DNA of 64,000 nt from Plecoglossus altivelis (GCA_036571765.1 BROE01000007.1:12359912-12423911); one strand, 5' to 3'; shown: positions 36,301 through 49,706, counted from the stretch's first letter. Notes: a model not told the origin generated them from the sequence alone. Translations and numbers: made by a program.

Positions 36301-39011
36301 CTCTGTTGAGATTGCTATCCTCGGGTCATTGCCTGATCCCCCCCCCACCCTCCCCCCCACCTAACCCCCACCTCCCACCACCCTGTCTTTCACTGTCTTG
36401 GAAAAGTAGCGTCAAATGTGCAGTCATGAATCAGCAAAAAAAATAATTGACTGGTCTTTGGGGTGGGGGGGGGGGGGGGCGGGGGGGGGACGGAGGGGGA
36501 CTTGCTCACTCTATCGCAACATTAGACTCGCGCAGGGTTTTAGATCATAAGCGGTGCCGTTGTTAGCAATCTGAGGCAAGCATAAAACCGCTGAAATAAT
36601 CCATTTAACGCGACGCATGGCCAATATGCGGACGGTGGCGTTTCTCGTAGCTATTTCTGATATCTCTCGTTCCACTTTCGTAGACTTGCTTTCCACTCCG
36701 CCTCATTCAGCCCAGTCGAATCAGATAAGAGTTGTTTTTGCACGTAGCAGTTTCTCCCCTAAGCACTTTGCAGTTGCCATGCAAGGTTTTCCAAGGCTGG
36801 CCCTGAGGACCCGATTATGGTCTAATGGGGCCACGTTAACTTGACCAGAGAAGGCAGCTGGCAGGGAGGAAAGGCAGGAGCAGGCCTAAGCGTTTATCAC
36901 TGGATCTTCCCATTGCCAGACTGGGCGGGGCGAGAGAGTAGGGCAAGGAAACAACCCCACAGGAAATACATCAACATAGCCCATGGTCACGTCCACCATC
37001 AACGGGACACTGTAAGTGACAAATAAGGACATGTTTGCAGCGGGATATCAAATAGAAAGATCCGGGATATCCGATGGAACGTGGTGTGTGTTTCGCTTTG
37101 ATCTCAGCTCTGGTCAAATCTTTCAACAACAACAAAAAAGACCAACTGAGAAATAAACCATAGAGAAAAACAGCTGTCTGAGGTGCCATCAATTTGCCAG
37201 AGTTGAGCAGGGAAAAGCACACCTGTTCCTAAAGTCCCCAGAGCCTCTCCTCTGATTGGCTTAGAGGTCAGGCGTACATGTGTTGTATGCTGCACAATGT
37301 AGTTTACTTTGAACAATTTACCACCCTTCCACCTGTGTTCTCACTACTCCAGCGCTAATTTCCCCTCCTGGTATCCTTGAACTCGGGGATGGTGCGGTTG
37401 ATAGACAGAACTAAGTAATCGGTAATTGTTTTGTGGTTCAGAGTACCTGTCACTATTATTATGCCTCCCCAACAATAATTTCCTTTGGTGATTTCAACAC
37501 TGGCTCCCCCTTGGTTAGTCATCAAGGCTAATTGAGACCTGGGCAGGCCTATGGAACCCTCCCAGGATAAAGTGGTTTGCAAGTGATTTGTGATGGTGGG
37601 CAATCGTTGGTGGTTTCATAAATAGCAATGACATCATTTGTCGTTACTGGCTGTTGCTAAGGTTGGGATATCATATATCCAGTCACATGTACTTGTACAG
37701 TGTGTACTATGTATACAGTATGCAGTCTAGCATAGTGTGTGGTGCGTGTATTTTTTAAGTGTGACTTTTACTTTGAGTGATTGAACTTGATGTAGGCACT
37801 AAAATCGAAGCATTTTGTTTCCCGTTTCTCATAGACTCACCCACTTCTGATCTGATCGCACCTCCCAGCAGCAACCCATCTGTCCATAAACGGATTCATC
37901 CCGTTCTGTTCTGCGGCGCTCCCTCGAAAAACACGCCAATCCATCAGCACCACAACCCCCGAACGTTGGGTACCCCCCCCCCAACACCCCCCCACACCCC
38001 CAGTGAAAGCCCCTCCAGACGACTGCTCCCTCTGCACCCGTGTGAGAACAGCAGGTGTGGGAGGTAAGTCACCACCCTCCCAGTGTGCCTGGCCCCTATT
38101 CACAGTACGCGCAAGCTGCTGGCCTTTTGTGCCCTCGTAGCTGTGGACCTGCAGAGTAGCGTCCCTGAGCCATTAAGACATTAGGCCTGGGTGGTTGCAC
38201 AGCAGTCCCACAGCTGGTGAGAACAACCAGGGGTGGAAGTAAGAGATGGGGATAGGCTGTTCCCACAGGAAAGCAATCCAGCACAGAGAGACCATGTTCA
38301 TCTGGCTTTCGGTCCCAGACTCTCATCTGCTCATGTACTTTATGAACACAAGTATTCCCTTGTTAGCCGACACACAGGGATATTCATGATGAGGGAGGCC
38401 TTCGTGAATAATCCCTGTTTTTGAGCAGGTTATTGTTCTGGTGCAGGTAAACATGCGCTAAGCCCATCAGAGAACAGGATGTGCAAGTAAACAAGGACTA
38501 GCCTATCGCAGAAGAGGACGCGGATGGAAAACGCGTGAGTCCTGTCTCGTTCTGAGGCCCTGTCGTACTGCCTTTTTCTGCCACATGTTTGTTTTCTGAT
38601 ATTGCTGTATTCTCACTTAGCATTCCACAGATTCCATACTGCGTCTACCCTCTAAGCAGTCGTCTCTTAGATCCCCTCTATCCAGGTGTACAGGCCTTGT
38701 GTCTCAAAGGCGTTCGGGCCAAATAGCCCAGACCTGGCCGCTCTAAGATCAAAGCGCCGGGTGGAGAGGGGGAGGGGGAGTGGGGGGGGTTCCCACTCAG
38801 GACTGGGTGTCATGGGAGACTGACCCCACGAGAGGCTAATTTGGCTCCAGGACAACCTGGAGCCACCGGAGAGGAGCGGTCAGTGCATTCCTCAGGGTCT
38901 CAGTAGCGGACAGGCCAGGTCTGCGGAGGCACAGAGGCAGCCATGTCTGGTCTGAGGAGTCTGGTCCTTCTGGTCAGTCACACCTGAGCTGCCAAGGGTG
39001 TGAGAGGCTGT

Positions 39012-39042
<31 letters not shown>
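39012..39042 (+). repeat. Poly-G run (31 bases)
   Basis: Thirty-one consecutive Gs are followed by GA-interrupted G blocks to about 39061. This is the longest homopolymer in the window. Confidence 0.95.
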
Positions 39043-39043
<1 letters not shown>

Positions 39044-41509
39044 GGGGAGGGGGAAGGGGGAGCTCGCCACAGGTGGGAGCAGCAGGGTTCTTCAGAGTCG
39101 GTTTGCTGTTCAGGTTGGCCGTCCGAGCGGATTTCAGACTCTCAATCTACGTCCGTGAGGTCATTAATGCTGGCTCTTACACTGTCATCACCACCCAGTT
39201 TAAAATTTTGTGTATACCTCTGGTTCTACAAAGGGAATATTGATTACTAAAGTAGATTCCCAGTTGTGGCAACAACATCTTCAACTAGATTGTCGTTTCA
39301 TCCCATGTTCAGACCACCCTTCTGACGGACCACGGAGTCTGCCCTCTGCCCTGTCCAGTTACATACCTGAACCAAAGGTGCAGGTAATAAAGACAGACTT
39401 CCTTTGATGTGACGCCCCACCCAGGGCCCTCTCCTCTTCTCCCTCCGTGCAGACAATACGCTAATTCATTATCGGACCTGCCTCTTCAAAGCTGGGGCAC
39501 TCGGTGCTGGGAAACTCTAAACTCAGGCTCCAGACAGGCCCTTAACTCCTACTCACCCCGAGGGCCATGGGCTGGTAGTTGGATGAGTCCAAATAAGTTA
39601 CGGTAGCCTGAACATCTCCCCTCCCCTCTCCTCCTGCAGCACCACACCTATCCCCCTCAGGTTGGTGGTAGGATTATTGAGCCTTGGTATTTCTGCATTC
39701 TCCTAGCTTGCCTGTCGCCTGTAGCCAGCTACCATAATACCCTCTGGATCGACGGGAACATTTAACTTCTGAAAAGATTGCTCAAGGGGAAGTGGTGATG
39801 CCATTTGCCATCAGTTTTCCAGATAAATTGTTATTATAAATTGTTAAATTGTAGTAATGATTCACAAATGAATTCCCTTTCTGTTTGTGTACACGTCACC
39901 TTATTCAAGTGGAGGAATCTGATCTGAATTGAGCTAGCGTCTGTAACACCACGAAACCCTGCGAGGTCAGATCAATCCAAAGCACAGCCGGTGTCATCCC
40001 AAACGTTGCAGTCTATCATTGGGTTGTTTTTCAAAGCGCTCTTTGACACGGACGTACGTTTGTTGTTGCTCTGCTTAATCCTCTGTTTTGGGCTCAGGTG
40101 AAGAGAATGGCTGCTTGGGCGCAAAAGAGGCAGTTAACCCACTTGAGGGAAGATTGCAAGACAAAAGTGAGGTTAAGTGACCAGTTAGGAAACACGTCAT
40201 CAATAAAGGGCTTTTCCACAAACACATCCTGAGACCTTTCCCCTTTTAAGTATTTTGTGTTATTCTTAATGATGACATGCCGTCACTGACGTTCTTTCAT
40301 TTCATCCCTGGAAGATTTTACACAGGTTTTTGTTTTTTTTACCCATTTTCAGTGAAGGACGTCATAAACGTCCGTAACGATTCTGGTTTTATATCTTGTC
40401 GTGTTTTCAGAAACGAGCTGGGCTTTGGTACCTCAGCGAGAACAAACCTCCAGAACCTGCCCATCTCAGTATCTCATCTCTCCAACTCTCTCCCACTGGG
40501 CCAGCTCGCCAAGCCCTCGCCAAGTCTGACGTCAGGGTCTCCCTGAACACAAGAGTCCTCGCGCAAGGATAAGGTTTCTGTTTTGACACCCGCTCCTAAT
40601 TACAGATGTAAATGATTGATTACCAGGACTTGGCAGGAGAAGCAGAGATGGAAGTCCTTTAGCCAGTCGCATGTCAGTCGTGTCCAAGTTTACCAAGTGT
40701 ACAGCGGGAGTAGGGAACGAAAACAGATACCTGCATGGCCCGAAAGCTGGGAGATTAAGTTCTGAGCACCTGCAAATTGGACCAAAGGCCTTCCCTATTA
40801 GTGGTCCTCCGTGAGACGGACGCCCAGGTGTTGAGGGATAGTGTGGCTCTTTGTTATGTTTAATCCTACCCCATTCTTCGGCCTAGGCCCACAGCCTCCA
40901 GGTCTAAGCCAACTCTTTGACACCCGAATGAGCCAGGCATCAGGAGGGCCAACCTCAGCTACTTTTGTGAAATGTGATTTGGCTAATTGACTTTGGAGTG
41001 GCCGGTCTGCAGTGCCCTGGGGAGGGTAAGCGTAGACAGATTGCGATGGTAGGAAGGTGCTCTGCTTCGTTTCACCCTGGCGATACAGGTGGCTGGAACA
41101 ACCCTCTCCAGAACACCGCCAGGTGTTTTCTCTTCTGAGGTCTAGCGAAGATGTTTACTAAGAGCTTGAGCCTGAATGTATAATGATTGATACAAAACAC
41201 AGTCCGTCTTAACCCCCAAATAGTTAAGAAAACAAACACCGCGGCAGCCAGGACCAGGTAGTGCTTTCACAGATGGGGTGAGAACTCTGTTTCTGTATTC
41301 TGCCTGGCAACAGCTGTTGGTCCCCCCCTTTTCCTGGCAGGTATGGAGCCAATCTGAAGGCCAGGAGAGGTTTAACCCCAATCTTCTACCATGTCTGCCT
41401 GGCACACATGGACAGCACAGCTGCAGCTTCCATTGATCTGCTGGCTGGCCAGCCTACTGGCTGACTGACTAGCTTGCAGGCTGGAGGGAGATAGATTGGA
41501 GGGGAAATG

Positions 41510-41550
41510 GCTTAATTGCCCTCACTCTCACTGCTGGAATGCAAATAGCA
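41510..41550 (+). promoter_or_regulatory. Candidate octamer/homeodomain site cluster
   Basis: TTAATTG at 41512-41518 is followed by a perfect POU octamer, ATGCAAAT, at 41539-41546, within repeat-free DNA about 8.3 kb upstream of dlx4b. Motif match only. Confidence 0.2.
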
Positions 41551-44029
41551 CCACAGGCCTCCAGTGTGAAGCGAGGCTGATGTTGAAAACCCAGAAAATT
41601 GCTCTTTAAATCAGTCATGGTGTCCATGCAACTGTGAGTTCAGTAGTCTACTTCTTCTGTCTATTTTGTGGATTCTGGAATATAGTAAAAAGATTGGTTT
41701 ATGTTTATGCGTCATCGGAAAATTCTTTAGCATTCTTTAGCTTTCGATCCGAACAAGTTCACAGGTGCCGTGCCCCTTGGAAGGTGAGTGGAACAGATAG
41801 CCAGGTAAAGGGTCGCAAACTCATGTTAGATGGGCTGAGATGAAAGAGTTCAACTCGGAGACGTCCGTATCCTGCCTGACTTTCATCTTTCCCTCAGGTG
41901 GCTCTTTCGTTGGCTATCAATCTTGGCTGTGAGCTAAAGGAACGCCGGCTGTCTCCGCTCAGCAGACTTGCTCAGTTCTACCTTTCCCGCTGCCGAGCTG
42001 AGTACACTTTAACTTTTCTATGGAAAAAAAAATCAATCAAATAAATATTGCTTAAATCATTTACGATTTCATTTCACCCCTTTCTGCAGTGCTGAGCATG
42101 GGATTGACGCGTGTCTTTCCACCCAAAAGACCCACAACAACACTTGTTACTTGAGCACACTTGACTCGAATCTAGAACATTTCATGTTCAAAAGCGAAGA
42201 AGAAGAAGAAAAGGCGGGGGGAAAAACAAACACTAAACGACGTGAGGCAAGAATGCAGAGAGGGAAAGAGGGCGTGTTGGCGAGGTTCAAAGATTGTATG
42301 AGCGCATCGCCAAGCCTTTGATGTCTCCTGGAAGACTTCAGACAGCCACAGACAATCTGACAATCAGGACTGGAACAGCACTGCCTTGAAAACTCCCTCG
42401 CCCATCCTGGCCCCAGTGGTCTAGCCCTCCAGTGACAAGCACTTTAATGTGACAAGGTTAAACTCCTGAGGCCTTCTGGCAAAATGGAGGCTGTGGAGCA
42501 GAGGATCAGTTTAGAAACTTAGACCTCACTGGTCCCCACGCACCCTGGAGTGTTCATGAATACGATTGAAAGGAAAGGAATGGGTTTCACGGTCGATGGG
42601 CAAATGTGATGACCGTGTTTCTTCCCTTGGCTTGCAGAGAGGCATGATGTATCCACACTAATGTTTGTTTCTGTCGTCTCTTAAATTAAAACATTCAACA
42701 GCGAACGTTTCATGTGAAATACGTCGGCGGTTTACGCAACACCGCATTGCAGATATCGTATTTCGTAGAAGCTTCTATCGAATTTGAAATTTGTCTGGCA
42801 AGTTCATTCACTTTCGATGTGTACCTGTCAAATGAAGAAGAAACAATTTCGATATTAGTGTGATAGATTTATTTGTCTGTTATTGCGTAAGAGACAGGCC
42901 CTGTGCTGTGAAGACCATTGTGTGCTATTGTAGGTCACAATGGAACTTAACACTTGACAGAGCCAGTTCTTGTTGTCAGTAGCTGAACTTGATCCTGTTG
43001 GTTTGTTTCTGGTGAAGACCTGTAAAGAGTTGGATTTGACCCTCAGGCAGTCGGCATCTATATTCGCCCTCGAATCGGCGTCGGAAAAGACAGATGGTTA
43101 TGTAGATGTCAGGACCCCTGTTTAAAATAATTTTTTGAACTGACTGAACATGTTCAAAACTGTTTTCAACACCATTGCATACGAAGACATATGTATGAAC
43201 CTAAACTCCTATGCATGAGTTATTTTTAAGTTTAAGACTTAAACAAGCGTCGATGAGCAAATACGTGTTGGGAAACGTTTCTGGAAAAGATGCTGCGCCC
43301 CTAAATACTGATACCAATCGTCAAACCTGGCAACCATAATCTCAGACGTGACAGGTTGACCGGTCCCACTCAACCACACACATGTCACATCCTGCAAGAC
43401 CCGTCACACCAGACGTTTAAACCGGCGCTTATCGAGTGCTATGCTGCCCACAAAAGAGGGGTCATGTTACCAGAGGGGCAGGTAACTTCAGAAGGATAAT
43501 CCCCCAGACCTGGTGAACCGGTCTTTCACAAGCCCTACTGTCTCAAACTGGCAACCCCAGGCCTTGACTCATTGTCTGTTGATTGGGTTTGCATGTGCTT
43601 CCTTCAACTCCCCAGGGTAAATCATTGTTCTGCTGCCTCAGTATTTCCATCTCCTTCTGTTGTCTCAACCGATCTCTGAAAAAGGCTCAAGCCGGTTGCG
43701 AGGGAAAGCCGATAATGAGAAATGTTTGCGCTTAAAGAATAGCCGGGAAGACACTGCATGTCAAAGCAAGATGCTCCAGCTTGGATCTATGCTGTCCACT
43801 GAACGTTGTCATCCAGTCAGTACATCTGTCCTGCGTTCCAGGGATGTGTTGTACTGAGGTGCAGATAACCGGCTAGGGTTGATATTTTTTACGAGCGTCT
43901 TTGTCTGACTTCTCGTCGTTGTCTTTTGAGGAGGATGACTCACCAGATGCAGGCCTATTGTCTGTGAGCTTCTTCGGATGCTTGTGAACGTCCCCTCGTG
44001 GCCCAGAGGTTTGTCTCATGCCTTCCTCA

Positions 44030-44056
44030 CCCCCCCCCCCCCCCCCCCCCCCCCCC
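44030..44056 (+). repeat. Poly-C run (27 bases)
   Basis: Twenty-seven consecutive Cs are followed by T-interrupted C blocks. Confidence 0.95.
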
Positions 44057-44398
44057 TCCCGCCCTGTCCTCCCCCTGCAGTGTCCTCAGCTGCACCGCGT
44101 GCCACCTCCGTCCCTGGCAGGGTCCCCAGACAGGCGTGTCAGACAGGACTCGCCAGCCTCTGCCACACTCCGACGCCCCCCTCTGATTCAAGCCAGACTC
44201 GCGGATTCCCATGTTTTTTAGGTTCTCTGGCAAACCGAAGCTGGATTTACAGTGGAAAAATATATGTTTTTTTTCCCCCCATGTTGAGCTGGAGAGGCTG
44301 GAATGCGTGTGGGGCTACAGTTTGTGAGGAGCGTGAGAAAACAACAGTGCTGTAAACACCGAGGGTAGCCCCAGACGTGGCTGCTTTGTTCCAGATGT

Positions 44399-44815
44399 TC
44401 AAGGCAGGCAGGCAGGCACAGAGGCAGGCAGAGAGGCAGGCAGAGAGGCAGGCAGAGAGGCAGAGAGGCAGGCAGGCAGAGAGGCAGGCAGGCAGAGAGG
44501 CAGGCAGAGAGGCAGGCAGAGAGGCAGAGAGGCAGGCAGGCAAAGAGGCAGGCAGACAGAGAGGTAGGGAGAGAGGCAGGCACAGAGGCAGGCAGGCCGA
44601 GAGGCAGGCAGAGAGGCAGGCAGAGAGGCAAGCAGAGAGGTAGAGAGGTAGAGAGGCAGAGAGGCAGGCAGACAGGCAGGCAGGCAGAGGCAGGAATGCA
44701 GGCAAGCAGGCATAAAAGGCAGGCAGACCGAGACACATGCAGGCATATAGACAGATAGACAGGAAAGCAGGCAGGCAGATAGACAGAAAAGCAGGCAGGC
44801 AGTTAAACAGAAAAG
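44399..44815 (+). repeat. GGCAGGCAGAGA minisatellite
   Basis: (GGCA)n and GAGA words alternate in 8- and 12-base units (GGCAGAGA and GGCAGGCAGAGA) for about 400 bases, then degrade into GGCAGATAGACAG units at the right end. It marks the boundary after which the window becomes AT-rich and repeat-poor. Antisense frames read as Cys-Leu-Pro-Ala repeats. Confidence 0.95.
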
Positions 44816-46737
44816 CATGTAGAGCCTGCTGTAGCCCAGCCCACGTACTTCAGTGTCACTTTGACTGGCTGTCACTTTACTCAGATTTATTGCAGAATGT
44901 GGATCCATGGAGACAGATGTCAACTCTCGGGTCTGATCATTATTTACGCATTCTGTGAGGATGTGACCATGTAGTCATTTGTTGGATTGGGTTTTTGTCT
45001 CAGCCAAGGATGAGAATTTTCTACCCTTAATATGCAAGCTGGTATTATATAGAACAAATAGGATAGCCCTGAGGCCTACCTGATATGCACACTCATCACG
45101 TGGCCTTGCACCAGGATAAGGTAAATACTAAATAAATCTATCAATAAATGTAAAGTAAATAAATACACGCTACTGTCAAAATGATAATAACCCATGAAGC
45201 CTAATAAATAATAGCGCAGGAGTACGCAAACTAAAGGATCGGAAGTCGAGTGTAAAAGGTCTGAGTATGTCAATAAAAATCTAATAGGTGGCGGTGCCGG
45301 CACATTCTTTTCTTGCCACATTTCTGGCATCAATTATTCCAATTATTCATTTAAATTGGTTTGAGTCTATTTGCTTGGTTTTATTTCTTCGGATACAGGT
45401 GTTTGGTTGACGGTCTCGCGGGAAAATTCCAACAGAAGTGTGACTTCGGGTTTTTTTTTTTTTTTACTAGAAAAGTTACCTTCAATAGTTAACTGTTTAT
45501 TTTAAAAGTCGAATAGCGAACCTATAAAAGCCTAATAATATAAAAGCAAAATCGGATATTGATTGTTTAAAAATGCAATAATTACACGAAATTGTGCAAT
45601 ATGAAATTCTTTTAGCCTACCTCATGCGCATCCAAATATTTCACGCCCTATTAGTAACGTTTACAAAACGTACACCAAAAATAACAAATTGACACAGTCT
45701 AACGTTGAAGAGAGAGAGTAGGCAAAAAATATCAAGACTTGGGAAGGTTGTATATTTTGGGTAAAAACAAAGGAAGAATGTGAATAAAAACTTAAAACCA
45801 CACATTAGTCATGAATCTGAAAATGTAGCCTATCAGTAAAGTATTGCATGGGAAAACCCTGGGAATTCTGTGTTAGGCATTACATCATTAAAAACAACAA
45901 CTTTTTTTATTCTAAAGAATAAGAATAATATGTATGTCCAGTTTTGCTCATTTATTAAACAAAATCCAGATCAACAGTCCAACCATTTCACAACATTATA
46001 AGACTTAATTTTACATATAGTGTGGAGGAAAGAGATACACACATTTTCATCAAAGACCATTTATATATAAATTACCCTACCAGTTTGTAAAGAGCCCTAC
46101 AGGACACAAGTAACAGAATAGCCACATTAGAAACAATACATTTTGGTGAAACGACACTGCAGCGTTCCTGTTTTGAGCTCAATCTCTTCTCCTGTTTGTC
46201 TTTCCCTCAGGCCAAAACACAGAAGAACCTTAATCCTTGTATTTGAGTTGCATCACAGTATACAAAACGTGCATCTTGTTCATATTCTGATCATCACGCC
46301 CCCTATTTCAGCATTTCAAAATGTTTGAGAAAATCTGGAAAAAGACACCTTATAATCATTGATATAGAAATCTTGGATGGCTGTCCTTGTGTTTGGCATC
46401 AAATTCAGTATGCAATCAAATAAACACGAGTGCTCTATTTCATACCCTTGGATATAAATAGTAGGCCTAATAGAAAAGAGTTTTACTGTGTGAGTAGAGG
46501 ATCTGCTAATGCAGTCTGGCGTGCTCGTGTCAGCAGTGGACTGTCAATCAGATGCTTTGCCTCACCTCCGCCCTAACAGAGCCATACTTGTAAAACATGA
46601 CGTGCCAACGGCCACGATCACAGCCACAGCGGTTGCATGAGAACATGTTCTTCATTTCTACGTGGGGAAGGCTGTCAATCTGCATCAGAGTACAGTGTGA
46701 TGGACAAAATGGCCCGATGGGCATAGGTTGGGCCACA

Positions 46738-46856
46738 CACCCAACCACACACACACACACACACCCAAACACACACCCAAACACACGCACAAAGACACAC
46801 ACGCCTCGAGACACACCCCCGCCCACCACCACACAAACACACACACACACACAGTA
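46738..46856 (+). repeat. (CA)n microsatellite
   Basis: ACACAC with CCAA and CTCGAG interruptions over about 118 bases. Confidence 0.9.
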
Positions 46857-48395
46857 ATCCACGATCACACACACCTAGCGAGTAGCGCCCCACACGCATG
46901 CCCATGCGCACCATGTGGGGCAAGAGACGCCAGCGAGTCTGGGCTGTGCTCAGGAGTATTGTTATTAACATTTTCCCTTGCGTGTATTAAGTCAGCCGCT
47001 GAGAGGACACATCCCAGTGCCATGACTGCAGGGCTCTGCTTTGTTCCTCTCTCATAATGCAGACTTAATTACAAGCCTTAAAGAGCCTGTACCTTCTCTC
47101 TCTTTCTCTTTCTCCTTCTCTCTCAAGCTCTCTCTCTCAATCTCTCTAAATCTCTCTCTCTCTCTTTCCTTCCTTCTTATTCTCGATCTATCTTACACAT
47201 CTGCCAGTCCCACACCCTGGGTCTCACCTTGTTTGGACATGACATACTCATCAGGGCTTAACCCTCTGTACTGGATTCAGTGACTATTGTGTTGTGTCTT
47301 TTCATCTCTTTCTGTCTGTCACTGTCACACACGTACAACATGAGCGATGTGCTGTTGATACTCTGACTGCCCCATTGTTCGATTCAAAATCAAAAACGAA
47401 TTGTTGCGTTTTATTGAATGACTTCTAATGTGAATGTTATTTTTTACTTTGACATGTTCAGATCAGGAATTTAACACTAAGCATGTTTTTAATCCAAGCA
47501 AATGTTCACTTTCTGTTTCTTAACTGTTTGAATCATTTGCGCAACTTGGTTATGGCTGGGTGGGTGAAAGCTGTACAGTGCTGCATGGGTGTACCAAGGT
47601 GAAGGTGGGGCCAGGGCCAGGACCAGGGTCTGGGCTGGGGCTGGGGCTGGGGCATGGAGGCTGGTGACAGCTAGGCCATGGTCCAGCTAAGCCCAACCTA
47701 GCGATGAGCCCTCTTAGCAACCGGAGTGAGTGGAACTCATAGAGAAGAATGAAAGGATGGAGCACCAACACTAGACTCTGTTTACAATTTGGCAATATTG
47801 ATATATGTAATTATGCTGTAGTATGCAAGTCCCTGTCAATGCGAGGCAACTGTCAAAGTATCACGTGAATATTAGTCATATTTACTTGGCACTGTATACT
47901 TTTTTCCAATACTAAACTTTCACCTGTTGAATGTATTGATTTATTTTTGTAAGCGTGGGTGTTTGCCTTCATTAATTCTCCTTAGCTTGACTCAATGATG
48001 CAGCCCTTCATTCTGAAAAATAATATGACACGTGTTCTTTAATTGTTTGTGATTCTTCAACAACAACAAAACACTTTTATCCTTGTCTGATGTCCTTGAA
48101 GTATTTTTTGAAGATGGTCTAGTACGGATGTCTCTAAATAAGTATGAAACAAATGTGTTTTCATAAAAAAGGAAAGATCGCACAAACACAACGTTGACCC
48201 GTTCAAATTGAGACTTAACCCTAAGCGAAGACGCTTTCGCCTGGCAACTCAGACTATTTTGAGACGCTTCAGACTTTCAGTCCGAGGCCTAATCTGCTCC
48301 ACCATGGGCTTCCTGCAAACCATTTATCCGCTCATTTTTGTCACCATATCGTGTTAATGGGACACGCGTTTCAGCTGAAGCATCTACGATGTACA

Positions 48396-48412
48396 ACAAC
48401 AAAGATTGTTGT
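48396..48412. promoter_or_regulatory. Perfect SOX-type inverted repeat upstream of dlx4b
   Basis: ACAACAAAGATTGTTGT is a perfect 7-bp inverted repeat (ACAACAA / TTGTTGT) around AGA. Each arm contains an ACAA core, so the two half-sites face one another with short spacing. SOXE proteins (Sox9, Sox10) are known to bind such paired inverted sites as dimers. The surrounding 48200-48540 is repeat-free and rich in CAAT/ATCAAT words. The function is inferred. Confidence 0.3.
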
Positions 48413-49443
48413 GACAACTGGATAATCGTATTGATAAAGAGGCTGGCTCGCAACGAGGCTCATCAATCTGGGAGCCGTAGGCACGTCAATGAATACTGAG
48501 CTATTTTCACTGTAGACTTTAAATATGCTTAGGTAAGTCTCTGGATTTTCCGGAGCAAAACTGGCGCCAGTGTGAAAAATACACAGGACACTAGTTCATT
48601 TTGTCCAGAGCTGTCAAACTGTTCAGAAATGGTTTGGGAACTGTTTTTGCCGGAGGCACAAAATTCATCAACATCCGAAATGTGATGCATTGTCAGTTTT
48701 GGTCTCTCTCAAAGCAGTGTTGGTCATCTTAGTCTAAAATTGTATCTTTATGGCTATATGATCGTATTAGGGACATTCTGATGTGTCCTTCAATGCTATT
48801 CAAATAACCAAATGCATACAGCATTTTGCAGCCAATAAATTGTTTAGTTTTCATGCATAATTCATTAGGTTTAATATTCACTGTTTCGTACCACCCATAA
48901 CATTTTCTAACAATCATTAAGTTATCCAAAAGAAGACATATTCTGTTAGGCAGGCTAAATGTATCTTACGTCGAGTTGAATCACTTTTGAAATCCAGTTG
49001 CCACACATTCAACCGCAATCAGAGCCCACAATTGTTCAGCATAACGGCGAGTCAAGAAAAACAAAAACCAACTGAGAGCCTATTTCAGGATAATCTTGGT
49101 AATTACAATAGCCTACATTTTACCGCAGCCTAACTCTGAACTTAAATTTGTGATGTAGCATAATTTCCTTTTTATTGCCAACAATTAAATCCCTTACACC
49201 CGTCAATAGGCTACTCTTCTTTAAATGTAACAATTGAGGATGTCAGGGGTAGGCTATTTAGCTTTGTAATATAATCATGTCTAAAATCTTAAGTCAATGT
49301 TCCATTGCCGAATAAATTGCAGAATATATGTATTATAAGAATATGGTCAATTTTGTGTCGGCTGCTCAGGAAATACGCGTACAGCCTGACACTTATGAAA
49401 TCGTTTGATGAACTTGAGTTGTCATCGGTGGATGAAGGACTGC

Positions 49444-49520
49444 ATTAATTAACTTAATCATTCTTTCCCGCAGACTCGAAAGACAGCCTATGTGCCACAG
49501 ACCAATCAGCACACGCGCTG
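49444..49520 (+). promoter_or_regulatory. dlx4b: Candidate dlx4b proximal promoter
   Basis: TTAATTAA (49445-49452) and a following CTTAATCATT give homeodomain-type cores. A CCAAT box lies at 49502-49506, about 295 bases upstream of the start codon. No TATA box is evident downstream of it, so a TATA-less start in the 49530-49600 region is likely. The exact start site is not determinable here. Confidence 0.35.
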
Positions 49521-49706
49521 ATGGAAGGCAGTGAGTTTGAGGCGCAGTGCTGGATCCACAAGCAAGAGGTGTCTGGACAATATTGAGAGCTTTACCAAAG
49601 ATGTAGCGAAGGAAGGATTCTTAAATTTCGCATTCAGATTCGTTAGCACGAGTCGGATGCAAGATTTCCCCGGTTTGGATTTTTTTAAGGCGATGTTGTT
49701 GACTTA

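Larger units (their letters stand above)
33310..44395. other. Intergenic, no gene recognised
   Basis: The stretch includes an AT-rich part (33520-34400), C/G homopolymers at 35120-35130, 35480-35488, 36465-36479 (15 G), 37973-37982, 39012-39042 (31 G) and 44030-44056 (27 C), and otherwise unique sequence. Several AT-core patches (for example 37420-37540 and 40595-40620) could be regulatory. No coding exon is supported. Confidence 0.5.
44820..49440. other. AT-rich upstream domain of dlx4b
   Basis: No coding exon is seen. The only simple repeats are (CA)n at 46738-46856, a CT tract at 47096-47180 and a GGGGCT patch at 47625-47652. The AT-richness and low repeat density differ sharply from the 44 kb to the left and fit a regulatory domain. 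The subregion 48200-48540 is the best candidate element (see the SOX-type site). Confidence 0.5.

Noticed and set aside
44218..44923. Cys/Leu/Pro/Ala-rich minus frames of 163-174 codons, resembling keratin-associated proteins
   Set aside because: They come from the GGCAGGCAGAGA satellite. The resemblance reflects repeat composition, and three registers are open together.
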